From the NCBI GenBank assembly GCA_002270465.1, contig NQOF01000001.1, positions 64,501 to 128,500 on the forward strand: a stretch of 64,000 nucleotides of DNA, in the 5' to 3' direction. The notes below the pieces were generated by a model. That model was not told where the DNA came from. It saw nothing but the letters and a program-made list of their open reading frames with translations, and did not search any database. The DNA comes from Blautia hominis. Its GTDB lineage: Bacteria; Bacillota; Clostridia; Lachnospirales; Lachnospiraceae. Below are positions 8,428 through 16,242 of this stretch, in pieces. Numbering within the stretch: the stretch's first letter is position 1; each line of letters begins with the position of its first letter. A program made the position numbers and the translations under genes.

Positions 8428-8883
8428 ATGGATCATAAAGCAGAAATCAGAGAAATCGAGCCTATACGGGCTGCATTCATGAAATACCGTGGAGATGCCA
8501 CCAAAGCCAACAGCATTTTCCCCCATGTGTTTAAGTCCGTCCGGGGAAAAACAAATGGCGCCCCATTTTTTTCTTATATCAGTATGGACCCGGAAACAAA
8601 GATGGGACAAATGGAATTGTGCGTTCCCACTTTAGAAACCCCAGCCGGCAACGGGGTAGAGGTAAAAGAATTTCCGCGTATAAAGGCCGTCTGTGTCACG
8701 CATATAGGTTCTTATGAGACACTTCCTCAGGCATATGAAGCCATAGACGCCTTTGCTTCCAGTCATCATCTGGTCCTAAAACCACCTTTTCGGGAAGTCT
8801 TCCTCAAGGGGCCGGGTATGATCTTAAAAGGAAACCCTGACAAATACATTACGGAAATCCAGTTTCCCATTGAGGAGGATTGA
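8428..8883 (+). CDS. GyrI-like small-molecule-binding protein
   Basis: A 151-residue stand-alone GyrI-like domain, starting 3 bp after the AraC gene. It keeps the family features: a [11 protein letters not shown] first strand, a central ELCVPT strand and the [14 protein letters not shown] segment that forms part of the ligand cleft. Free GyrI-like proteins can bind or hydrolyse small hydrophobic compounds; here it may act as a drug sink or auxiliary sensor for the neighbouring exporter (inference). Confidence 0.85.
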   Translation: MDHKAEIREIEPIRAAFMKYRGDATKANSIFPHVFKSVRGKTNGAPFFSYISMDPETKMGQMELCVPTLETPAGNGVEVKEFPRIKAVCVTHIGSYETLPQAYEAIDAFASSHHLVLKPPFREVFLKGPGMILKGNPDKYITEIQFPIEED

Positions 8884-8889
8884 GGCAGT

Positions 8890-9858
8890 ATGCAGCAGAC
8901 AACGCAATACGCTATTTTGGCTGAAGATGTGGACAAACAATATAAAAACGGCGTGCAGGCTCTATCCGGACTGAGCCTGTCTGTAAAAAGAGGGGAAATT
9001 TTCACCCTGCTGGGGGAAAATGGTGCGGGGAAGTCAACCTTGATACGGATATTGACTACCTTTCTCAGACCGGACAGCGGAAGGATATCCGTTCTGGACT
9101 GGGACCTTCACAGGGATGCGGAAAAAATACGCGCCCGTATTGCCTGTGTTTCCCAGCAGACTTCCATTGATACTCATTTGTCACTTAAAGAAAATATGAT
9201 GTTTCAGAGCCGTCTATACAGGATTCCCAAAGCCGCTGCCCAAAAACGTATGGACAAACTCATACACGCTTTTGACTTGATCCCGTATTTGGAATACCCG
9301 GTCTCCTCCTACTCCGGCGGCATAAAAAGGCGGCTGGATATTGCCCTGAATCTCATGTCCGAGCCGGAGATCCTTTTTCTGGATGAACCCACAGTTGGCA
9401 TGGATATCCAGTCCCGTATGGCTATGTGGGAAATGTTAGGTAAAATACGGGAAGAATTTGGCACCACTGTCTTTCTGACAACACACTATCTGGAGGAAGC
9501 GGACAGCCTGAGTGATACTGTCTGCATCATGAAAGATGGCAGGGAGGCAGCCCAGGGTACGCCATTTGAGCTGAGACAGTATATCAGACAGGATATGATC
9601 CGTATCCGCTTTTCCTCCAAGGCGGCTGCCAAAGACTCTGCAGCGCCGATGGCCGGACTTTTTCCGGGCGGGAAGGTAAGGATCCAGGATAATTTCTGTA
9701 TGATCTTCACAGAGGATATCCACACAGATCTGACAAAAGCCAATGTATATCTGCTGAAAAACAATATACCTTTTCTGGGTATTGAGATAAAGCAGCCGTC
9801 TTTGGATGACATATTTCTGAAATTCACAGAGGATACCGGAAAGGGGAGCTGCATATGA
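8890..9858 (+). CDS. ABC transporter ATP-binding protein (DrrA/CcmA-like exporter)
   Basis: A 322-residue ATPase with Walker A GENGAGKST (42-50), ABC signature YSGGIKRR, Walker B ILFLDEP and the H-loop TTHYLEEAD. The C-terminal ~90 residues form the extra domain found in DrrA-type drug and antibiotic exporters. The stop codon overlaps the start of the permease gene (ATGA), showing tight coupling. It most likely powers export of a compound sensed by the upstream AraC-GyrI regulator. Confidence 0.93.
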   Translation: MQQTTQYAILAEDVDKQYKNGVQALSGLSLSVKRGEIFTLLGENGAGKSTLIRILTTFLRPDSGRISVLDWDLHRDAEKIRARIACVSQQTSIDTHLSLKENMMFQSRLYRIPKAAAQKRMDKLIHAFDLIPYLEYPVSSYSGGIKRRLDIALNLMSEPEILFLDEPTVGMDIQSRMAMWEMLGKIREEFGTTVFLTTHYLEEADSLSDTVCIMKDGREAAQGTPFELRQYIRQDMIRIRFSSKAAAKDSAAPMAGLFPGGKVRIQDNFCMIFTEDIHTDLTKANVYLLKNNIPFLGIEIKQPSLDDIFLKFTEDTGKGSCI

Positions 9859-10610
9859 CGGTCTTTGCCATCCTATGGAAAAATATAAAATGGCGCTTTC
9901 ACAACAAATTCACCATTGTCATCACGCTGACCCAGCCTTTTCTCTGGCTGGCCTTATACAGCGCGGTTGCCGGTCAGACCATGAACGGGGCAGCGATAGG
10001 CAATTACACGGCATTTATTCTGCCGGGCCTCATGGTGCTGGTCTCCTTCTCTGTGTGCAGCAGCAGCGGTATCATGAATTACATGCTGAAGGCGGAAGGC
10101 AGCTTCTACAGAATCCTCATCGCTCCGGTCAAAAGGAGCTCCATCATACTTGGACAGATCCTGGAGGGTGTTCTCTGCACCTTTTTGGAGGTGGGGATCA
10201 TGGGGATCTTGAGTTTATTCTTTTCCGTAAAATTCAGTGCCGGCCTTATTGGCATCTCCATCATACTGCTGCTGGTCTTTCTGACAGCATTTTTTATGTC
10301 TGGTATTTGTTATGGCATCAGCCTGATCCTCCCCAATGAGATGATGTACGAGACAGTAATGAATGCCATTGTGCTTCCTGTTTTCTTTTTAAGCTCTGCT
10401 TTGTTTCCCGTTGACGGCACTGCGGGAGTGCTGAAAGCCGCAGTAAATCTCAACCCTTTTACACATGTGATCAATCATATACGCTCTATTTTGCTGTATG
10501 GGACCATACATGGCAGGGAGCTTGTCTTTACTGTATGCCTGCTGCTTCTTATGGGAGGGCTGGGATTTTTCTTTGCCGCGTACAGGCTGAAAAAGGAAAC
10601 CGATCTGTAG
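9855..10610 (+). CDS. ABC-2 type transporter permease
   Basis: A 251-residue membrane protein with six hydrophobic segments and the ABC-2 pattern: cytoplasmic N-terminus, YRILIAPVKRSSIILGQ between helices 2 and 3, and a late NPFTHVINHIRS motif. It completes a two-gene DrrAB-like exporter with the ATPase it overlaps by 4 bp. Its stop codon abuts the stop codon of the convergent zinc-ribbon gene with no gap. Confidence 0.92.
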   Translation: MTVFAILWKNIKWRFHNKFTIVITLTQPFLWLALYSAVAGQTMNGAAIGNYTAFILPGLMVLVSFSVCSSSGIMNYMLKAEGSFYRILIAPVKRSSIILGQILEGVLCTFLEVGIMGILSLFFSVKFSAGLIGISIILLLVFLTAFFMSGICYGISLILPNEMMYETVMNAIVLPVFFLSSALFPVDGTAGVLKAAVNLNPFTHVINHIRSILLYGTIHGRELVFTVCLLLLMGGLGFFFAAYRLKKETDL

Positions 10611-11069
10611 TTATCTCAGCGCATTTTTCTCCTGCAGATACCTTTCTATTTCCGCCTGCTCCAACCTCCGTATCCGGGTGTTTGGATACTCCCGGTATTC
10701 CTTCTCAGAAAAAACTGGCAGCATGGTTTCACATCTCTTATTTTGGTTCTTTTTCAAATAAACCTGCAATTCTTCTGTACCGGGGAAGATTTTATAAGAA
10801 ACTCTTCCCTGGGTATTCTTCAGTTCATAGATTCCGCATGACTTTTTCATGGTAATATCAGCAGTTCGCAGATAGAGCTTTGCCTGCTCCAAAGACATAA
10901 ACGGAAAATTCCACCTCTGCATGCCTCTTTTCGGTTCCCGTTCCATACAGATACAGCGCCCGCATGTTCCGCAGATGTACTGGGTATGATCTCTCAGACA
11001 ATCTTTTGGATTTAAAAGCGGCGTGATTCGGTCCTCATATGCATAGCACTCCCGGCACATTCTAAACAC
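10611..11069 (-). CDS. Small zinc-ribbon-like protein of unknown function
   Basis: A 152-residue protein whose first ~45 residues hold a cysteine cluster: a CREC pair at 5-8, one Cys near 24, then CGTCGRCIC at about 33-41, suggesting one or two zinc sites. The rest is charged and helical with no membrane segment. ATG at 11069 follows AAAGGA. I do not recognise the family. Its own promoter at 11104-11134 has an unusual 19-bp spacer with a palindrome. Confidence 0.7.
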   Translation of the reverse strand: MFRMCRECYAYEDRITPLLNPKDCLRDHTQYICGTCGRCICMEREPKRGMQRWNFPFMSLEQAKLYLRTADITMKKSCGIYELKNTQGRVSYKIFPGTEELQVYLKKNQNKRCETMLPVFSEKEYREYPNTRIRRLEQAEIERYLQEKNALR

Positions 11070-11103
11070 ATCCTTTCTTTTTTCTCATTTTATCCTTGTC
11101 AAA

Positions 11104-11156
11104 AGTATAAACCATTACATGATGTAAGAGTCAAGATACGAATTCTACATCTTGAC
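11104..11156 (-). promoter_or_regulatory. Promoter with 19-bp spacer and internal palindrome (MerR-like architecture)
   Basis: On the minus strand TTGACT (11129-11134) and TATACT (11104-11109) are 19 bp apart. The spacer contains TTACAT-N-ATGTAA, a palindrome centred between the two boxes. Just upstream lies a second palindrome, GTCAAGAT-N11-ATCTTGAC (11130-11137 and 11149-11156). MerR-family activators typically act on 19-20-bp spacers holding a dyad. Confidence 0.5.
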
Positions 11157-11168
11157 AAAACCACCATG

Positions 11169-11475
11169 TTGTACCTGGCAACCGGTGCTCCCACAATAAT
11201 ATTTGTCATATGCGGATTTGCCTGCCTTCCATTCCAGAACTCAGAAGCCAAGACGAAGGACATCTCACGTTTTCAAAAACCCCGCCTGTAAACCGCGGGG
11301 CCATTGTCATTGCGGACACCCTGATCTGGCTGCCCATTGCCCTGCCCGGGTGGCGGCAGACTGTACATCATATTCTGCCACTGGATTCCATGGCGCAGAT
11401 CATTCGCACCGCCTTTACCAGCGATGCATTTTCCGTTGGAGTTGTTCCTTATTTTTTCATATGCATAAACTGACA
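11169..11475 (+). pseudogene. Possible remnant of an ABC-2 permease C-terminus
   Basis: Two short coding-like pieces in different frames. The first (from 11169) reads as a hydrophobic segment of the type GAPTIIFVICGFACL; the second (frame of 11210, to 11473) contains WLPIALPGWRQTVHHILPL followed by an IIR segment, which resembles the conserved end of ABC-2 permeases (LPGWxQ...LP...R). No start codon with a ribosome site and no continuous frame exist. It could also be chance noncoding sequence. Confidence 0.3.
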
Positions 11476-11560
11476 GTGCAAATAGTTCACTACTGGTTGC
11501 TGTCCTTTCTCTCCTTTCTCACCTATACTTATAGCAGAGCAAACACGAAGGAGAAAGCAT

Positions 11561-11887
11561 ATGGATTTTTCAGACATCGGATTTCAGATTCGCGCCAAAC
11601 GCAAGGCAAAATCCTGGAGCCAGGAAAAACTGGCTGAGGAAGTTCATCTAAGTGCAGCATATATTGGAATGATCGAGCGCGGTGAAAAAATCCCCACACT
11701 GGAAACCTTCTCCGTGATCGCCAATGCTCTGGAAGCCTCTGCAGATGAACTTCTCTCGGGAGTCATCAGTGCCAGCCATGAGGCCAGAATGTCAAAGTAC
11801 GCAGAGCAAATGCGCTCCCTGGATTTCAAAAGCCAGAGGGTGCTTCAGGAGATCATTGAAATATTCTTAAAAAACTATCCGAAATAA
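11561..11887 (+). CDS. XRE-family helix-turn-helix regulator
   Basis: A 108-residue protein with a standard HTH_3 domain at residues ~8-64 (IRAKRKAKSWSQEKLAEEV, then AAYIGMIERGEKIPTLETF). The remaining ~40 residues are helical and may mediate dimerisation. ATG follows GAAGGAGA. No neighbour is closely linked, so targets are unknown; such small regulators often control themselves or an adjacent lost or mobile function. Confidence 0.88.
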   Translation: MDFSDIGFQIRAKRKAKSWSQEKLAEEVHLSAAYIGMIERGEKIPTLETFSVIANALEASADELLSGVISASHEARMSKYAEQMRSLDFKSQRVLQEIIEIFLKNYPK

Positions 11888-11980
11888 CTCGGAGATCCAT
11901 CTGCATATACATCCCCACTGCATCGAAATAACATACCCTACGGTTTCTTTGTTCTTCTCGCTGTAAATTGATCCCAATAT

Positions 11981-12020
11981 AAAAACCGGCATTGGTCTTT
12001 ATATTTAAACCAATGCCGGT
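11981..12020 (-). terminator. Terminator of the uracil permease gene
   Basis: The arms ACCGGCATTGGT (11985-11996) and ACCAATGCCGGT (12009-12020) pair perfectly, followed on the minus strand by TTTTTATA. Confidence 0.85.
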
Positions 12021-12040
12021 CCCCCATCATTTATACAATT

Positions 12041-13303
12041 CTATTCTTCCTCAAAATCATTGGTCAGTTTAAACCTGTCCAGCACATAGAACAACAGGCT
12101 TAAGAGCATTCCAACCACACAAGCCAAGACCATACCCTTTAATTCTATCTGTCCAAATCTGACAGAGATTCCCGACAAACCGGTCACAAATATCACAGAT
12201 GTCAGCGCCAGATTTCTGGAACGGCCATAATCCACACGTCCATCCACCAGAATCCGGATACCGGAAGTACCGATCATACCATACAAAAGGAAAGAAATCC
12301 CTCCGATGACCGGTCCCGGAATGGTGCTGATAAGTGCTGACAGCTTACCCACAAAGGAGCAGACAATGGAAAGCACTGCGGCTCCGCCGATCACATATAC
12401 ACTGTAAACCCTTGTCACTGCCATAACACCGATATTCTCACCGTATGTGGTAGTGGGCACTGAACCGATAAAACCGGAGATCATGGTAGAAAAGTTATCC
12501 GCAAAAAGGGAGCGGTGCAGTCCAGGGTCCTTGATCAAATCCCTTCCCACTATCTTACCCGTAACGATCTGATGTCCGATATGCTCCGAAGCAATGACCA
12601 GAATGACCGGAAGAATGATCAATACTGCCTGCAGATTGAACTTAGGCGCTGAGAAATTTGGCATTGCAAAGATAGAGGCATTTGCCACCTCCGTAAAATC
12701 CACGATCCCGCAGAGCAGTGCCGCAGCATATCCCGCAAGGATCGCTATCAGAATGGGAATCACCGACAAAAATTTCCGGAACACTACTGAGCCGATCACC
12801 GCAACGCCCAAAGTCACCAAAAATACGACCGCGTTTTTCGGTTCCACTGCCTCATCCAGCATACCTGCATTGTTGGCCGCCGTGCTTGACAATTCCAGAC
12901 CGATAAGGGCCACCACCGGACCCATGGCTGCCGGAGGGAGCACAATATCTATCCAGTCAGAGCCGAATTTGTAAATGATAAAAGACAGAATACATCCCAA
13001 AAATCCCACTGCCACAAACCCGCCCAGTGCATAAGCGTATCCGAATTTACTGATCACAATACTGGCCGGTGCGATAAAAGCAAAACTGGAACCCAGATAA
13101 GCCGGCGCCTTCCCCTTAGTTATCAGTATAAAAAGCAGGGTTCCCACACCGTTCATAAACAGGACCACTGCCGGATTGATACCAAACAAAAACGGAACCA
13201 GCACAGACGCGCCGAACATGGCAAACATATGCTGGATACTGAGTGGTATCAGAAGTTTTGGCGGAACTTTCTCTTCCACCTGGATAATTCTTCGATTTTC
13301 CAC
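12041..13303 (-). CDS. uraA: Uracil permease (nucleobase:cation symporter-2 family)
   Basis: A 420-residue integral membrane protein of the UraA/NCS2 family with about 12-14 hydrophobic segments. Recognisable parts are the N-terminal LLIPLSIQHMFAMFGASVLVP segment, the AYLGSSFAFIAP region, the conserved glutamate in SEHIGHQIV near the substrate site and the GENIGVMAVT motif. It should import uracil with protons. Translation starts with GTG at 13303 after AGGAG. It is monocistronic, with its own terminator. A close xanthine/uracil paralogue specificity cannot be excluded from sequence alone. Confidence 0.92.
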   Translation of the reverse strand: MENRRIIQVEEKVPPKLLIPLSIQHMFAMFGASVLVPFLFGINPAVVLFMNGVGTLLFILITKGKAPAYLGSSFAFIAPASIVISKFGYAYALGGFVAVGFLGCILSFIIYKFGSDWIDIVLPPAAMGPVVALIGLELSSTAANNAGMLDEAVEPKNAVVFLVTLGVAVIGSVVFRKFLSVIPILIAILAGYAAALLCGIVDFTEVANASIFAMPNFSAPKFNLQAVLIILPVILVIASEHIGHQIVTGKIVGRDLIKDPGLHRSLFADNFSTMISGFIGSVPTTTYGENIGVMAVTRVYSVYVIGGAAVLSIVCSFVGKLSALISTIPGPVIGGISFLLYGMIGTSGIRILVDGRVDYGRSRNLALTSVIFVTGLSGISVRFGQIELKGMVLACVVGMLLSLLFYVLDRFKLTNDFEEE

Positions 13304-13410
13304 AATATTTCTCCTCTCTTAAATCCTTTTCCGTTTATTTTAACACAATAGCTGGTAATCTGCCATACAAAATTCGACGTTTCCAAAGGTAATACATCCT
13401 ATCTGCTAAG

Positions 13411-13444
13411 AAAAAAGCCTGCATGGAATCTCTTCCACACAGGC
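13411..13444 (-). terminator. Terminator after uxaC
   Basis: GCCTGcatGGAA and TTCCacaCAGGC form a stem (13417-13444), followed on the minus strand by TTTTTTC. Confidence 0.75.
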
Positions 13445-13458
13445 CTCTGTCTCGAATT

Positions 13459-14874
13459 TTATTTCACATCCAGTTCAAACCCAAAATAACGCACCGCATT
13501 ATTATAAGAAATCCCTTTCACAATTTTCTCCAGCATCTTCCTATCCATAGGATACTCTCCGTTTTCCACCCAATTTCCGATCAGCTCACAAAGTATCCTT
13601 CTAAAATACTCATGCCGCGGATAAGAAAGAAAACTTCTGGAATCTGTCAGCATACCGATAAAATTACCCAGCAGCCCCAGATTTGCCAAGGATGTCATCT
13701 GTTTTGTCATTCCTGTCTTATGGTCATTGAACCACCATGCGGAACCCTGCTGTATTTTTCCCACAGCGTCAGAGTTCTGGAAGCACCCGATAATGGTACC
13801 AATAGCCTCATCATCATTGGGATTCAGACTGTAGATAATGGTTTTTGGAAGATTTCCCTCCTGATCCAGTGCGTTTAAGTAGTCCGCGATCTGTCCTGAC
13901 GGCGCATAATTATTGATGCAGTCATATCCTGTATCCGGCCCCACTTTTGCGTACATATCTTTGTTATTGTCACGTTTACAGCCATAATGGAGCTGCATTG
14001 CCCAGCCCATCTTTGCATACTCCGCGGCAGCAAAAAGCATAAATGCAGTCTTAAACTTCAGCTCTTCCTCTCTGGTAACCGTCTCATCATTCAGACGTTT
14101 CTGGAAAATAGCCTCTACCTCATCCTCTGCTGCCGGAACATACATAACAAACTCCAGCCCATGGTCTGACGCACGGCATCCCATCTCATTGAAAAATGCC
14201 ATTCTGGACTTAAGAGCTGTCTTTAAATCCTCAAAAGACTGGATGTCCATATCGGCTGCTGCCGCTAAAGTCTCCAGATACTGGCCGTAATCCGCTTTTT
14301 CCAGATTCATGGCCTTGTCCGGTCTCCATGCAGGAAGCACCTGTACCGGAAAGCTGATATCCTCGGCAAGCGCCTTATGCCATTTCAGGTCATCTGCCGG
14401 GTCGTCTGTGGTACAGATCAGTGTGACATTTGACTGTATGATCAGGTTTCTCGCACTCATGGAAGGCTCCCGGAGCTTTTCATTGCACAGGTTCCATACC
14501 TCCTCCGCAGTGTCCCCGTTTAAAACACCTGTATATCCGAAATACCGCTGCAGTTCCAGATGGCTCCAGTGAAACAGGGGGTTGCCGATAGCTTTCTCCA
14601 GCGTCTCCGCCCATTTCTGGAATTTTTCCCTGTCCGGTGCGTCACCGGTAATATAGCGCTCCTCCACACCGTTGGAACGCATTTGGCGCCATTTGTAATG
14701 GTCTCCGCCCAGCCATACCTGCGTGATGTTCTCAAACCTTCTGTCCTCTGCGATCTCCTGAGGATTGATATGGCAGTGGTAGTCAAGAACCGGTACCTTA
14801 GCCGCAAGATCATGATATAATTCCTGTGCGGTGGGTGTACTTAAAAGAAAATCTTTGTCCATAAATTGTTTCAT
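13459..14874 (-). CDS. uxaC: Uronate isomerase (glucuronate/galacturonate isomerase)
   Basis: A 471-residue enzyme that converts D-galacturonate to D-tagaturonate (and glucuronate to fructuronate), the first step of the isomerase pathway. Hallmarks are the N-terminal HCHINPQEIAED metal site, CTTDDPADDLKWH, the QLHYG segment and the C-terminal DSRSFLSYPRHEYFRRILC block. The ATG at 14874 follows AGGAGG; a longer frame to 14904 lacks a ribosome site. It lies 88 bp downstream of the LacI-type regulator on the same strand, and opposite to uxaA-uxaB, giving a divergent catabolic locus. Confidence 0.97.
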   Translation of the reverse strand: MKQFMDKDFLLSTPTAQELYHDLAAKVPVLDYHCHINPQEIAEDRRFENITQVWLGGDHYKWRQMRSNGVEERYITGDAPDREKFQKWAETLEKAIGNPLFHWSHLELQRYFGYTGVLNGDTAEEVWNLCNEKLREPSMSARNLIIQSNVTLICTTDDPADDLKWHKALAEDISFPVQVLPAWRPDKAMNLEKADYGQYLETLAAAADMDIQSFEDLKTALKSRMAFFNEMGCRASDHGLEFVMYVPAAEDEVEAIFQKRLNDETVTREEELKFKTAFMLFAAAEYAKMGWAMQLHYGCKRDNNKDMYAKVGPDTGYDCINNYAPSGQIADYLNALDQEGNLPKTIIYSLNPNDDEAIGTIIGCFQNSDAVGKIQQGSAWWFNDHKTGMTKQMTSLANLGLLGNFIGMLTDSRSFLSYPRHEYFRRILCELIGNWVENGEYPMDRKMLEKIVKGISYNNAVRYFGFELDVK

Positions 14875-14904
14875 AAAACATTGCCTCCTTATATTTTTAT
14901 ACAT

Positions 14905-14948
14905 ATCCCATCAGGCTTGACAGCCACGGGCTGAGCTTTGGGATATAA
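14905..14948 (-). repeat. Nested inverted repeat between the LacI-type gene and uxaC
   Basis: ATATCCCA and TGGGATAT at the outer ends enclose a second stem (CAGCC/GGCTG). No T-run follows, so it may be an RNA-stability or attenuation element rather than a terminator. Confidence 0.4.
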
Positions 14949-14962
14949 GTTACCTCTTTTTG

Positions 14963-15964
14963 TCAAAAGTCCGTGGTACACCGTTTTTCCAGACGGCACC
15001 GCACATATTTTCTGTGCTCCACGTCCTCCCCTTTTAAGACCTCCATCAGGGAGTCAATTGTCATTTTGCATAACAGATCACCCCTGCCGTCTATGGATGT
15101 CAGCTCCGGCTCGCATCCAATGGAAAGTTCTGAATTATTGTAACCTATGATACTGATATCCTTGGGCACGGACAGCCTCTTGGCCCTGGCATATTTTACA
15201 GCGCCCACTGCCAGGCCGTCATCTGTGGCGATGACCCCGTCAAACTCCAGATCTCTTCTGGCCAGCAAAATATCCCGCACCAGATGGATCTCATTCTTAA
15301 TATAGACCTTGCGCTCCCCAAGCACCGGAATACCTGCCGCCTTCAAAGCATCCTCATATCCCTGCAGCTTGTGCATCGCACTGTATGAATAAGAGTCGCT
15401 GAGGAACAGGATCTGCCTCCTGCCGGACGCAAGCATGGCGGAAGCGGCATCATAGACAGACTGGTAATCGTCTGTGAGCATACAGTAGATATTCTCCCCG
15501 CTGATAAAGCCGTTCATAATAAAGACCGGGATCTCTTCGGAAGCCTTCTTAATATAAGTAATGTCTTCCCCATACTCCTTGTCCCCCGCATAACAGGAAC
15601 CAACTAAAAGCAGCGCGTCAATGCGCTTCTGCAGGATCATCTGCACAGAGATCTCCTTGTCCTCCTGTTCATATCCGCTGCAGTATAAAATACAGTCATA
15701 TCCGTAGTTCCTCAGGTTCTTTTCCAGGTAGGACACAGCAGACGCCATATAATGGTCTGAGACACTGGGACAGATAATGCCCACTGTCTTCATGGAGTTA
15801 AGGCTCATGCCCCTGGCAAATACATTCGGTATGTAGTCATTGGCTGCCATGACTGCCCGTACCTTTTCTTTTGTCTTTTCACTCACCTTGGGACTGTCAT
15901 TGACCACGCGTGATACTGTCGCAATGGAAACCCCTGCCAGCTTGGCGATATCGTATATATTCAT
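14963..15964 (-). CDS. LacI-family transcription regulator of the uronate locus
   Basis: A 333-residue regulator with the LacI helix-turn-helix and hinge at residues 1-60 (IYDIAKLAGVSIATVSRVVND, then VRAVMAANDYIPN) and a periplasmic-binding-protein-like sensor domain (VGIICPSVSD to the C-terminus). It lies between uxaC and uxaA. Two near-identical palindromes, one overlapping its own promoter and one overlapping the uxaA promoter, indicate that it represses both directions; the inducer is probably a uronate pathway intermediate (inference). Confidence 0.93.
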   Translation of the reverse strand: MNIYDIAKLAGVSIATVSRVVNDSPKVSEKTKEKVRAVMAANDYIPNVFARGMSLNSMKTVGIICPSVSDHYMASAVSYLEKNLRNYGYDCILYCSGYEQEDKEISVQMILQKRIDALLLVGSCYAGDKEYGEDITYIKKASEEIPVFIMNGFISGENIYCMLTDDYQSVYDAASAMLASGRRQILFLSDSYSYSAMHKLQGYEDALKAAGIPVLGERKVYIKNEIHLVRDILLARRDLEFDGVIATDDGLAVGAVKYARAKRLSVPKDISIIGYNNSELSIGCEPELTSIDGRGDLLCKMTIDSLMEVLKGEDVEHRKYVRCRLEKRCTTDF

Positions 15965-15988
15965 AATCCCACTATCCTTTCGCCGTGG

Positions 15989-16045
15989 AAGTGTAAGCCC
16001 TTACACTTTATTTTTCATTATACAGATAGAAAAAAGAAAAATCAA
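15989..16045 (-). promoter_or_regulatory. Promoter of the LacI-type gene with perfect palindromic operator
   Basis: Minus strand: TTGATT (16040-16045), 17-bp spacer, TATAAT (16017-16022), then the operator AAGTGTAAG-CC-CTTACACTT (15989-16008), a perfect 20-bp palindrome just past the start point. The position fits autorepression. Confidence 0.75.
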
Positions 16046-16140
16046 TTCTTTTCGCCGCCATATTTTTCACAAGTTTTCCACTATATTTTTGTCTATTTTT
16101 AATAAATATCTTATTTTTTACAGGATTTTGAAAATTCAAG

Positions 16141-16187
16141 TTGACGAAACCCCTGCCAAGTTGTAGATTTAGTGTAAGCTCTTACAT
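16141..16187 (+). promoter_or_regulatory. uxaA promoter with matching operator
   Basis: TTGACG (16141-16146), 17-bp spacer, TAGATT (16164-16169), then TGTAAG-CT-CTTACA (16173-16186) over the expected transcription start. It differs from the operator of the LacI-type gene only at the centre and flanks. Confidence 0.75.
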
Positions 16188-16242
16188 TTCAAACTTTCCC
16201 ATTATTTGGAATGGCAATTTATGAAGGAGGATGAAAATTCCC

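Larger units (their letters stand above)
11070..11560. other. Region between the zinc-ribbon gene and the XRE regulator
   Basis: Contains the minus-strand promoter described separately and a possible gene remnant (11169-11475). An AT-rich stretch immediately before the XRE gene (about 11500-11545) probably holds its promoter, with a weak match to a -10 box near 11524. Confidence 0.35.
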
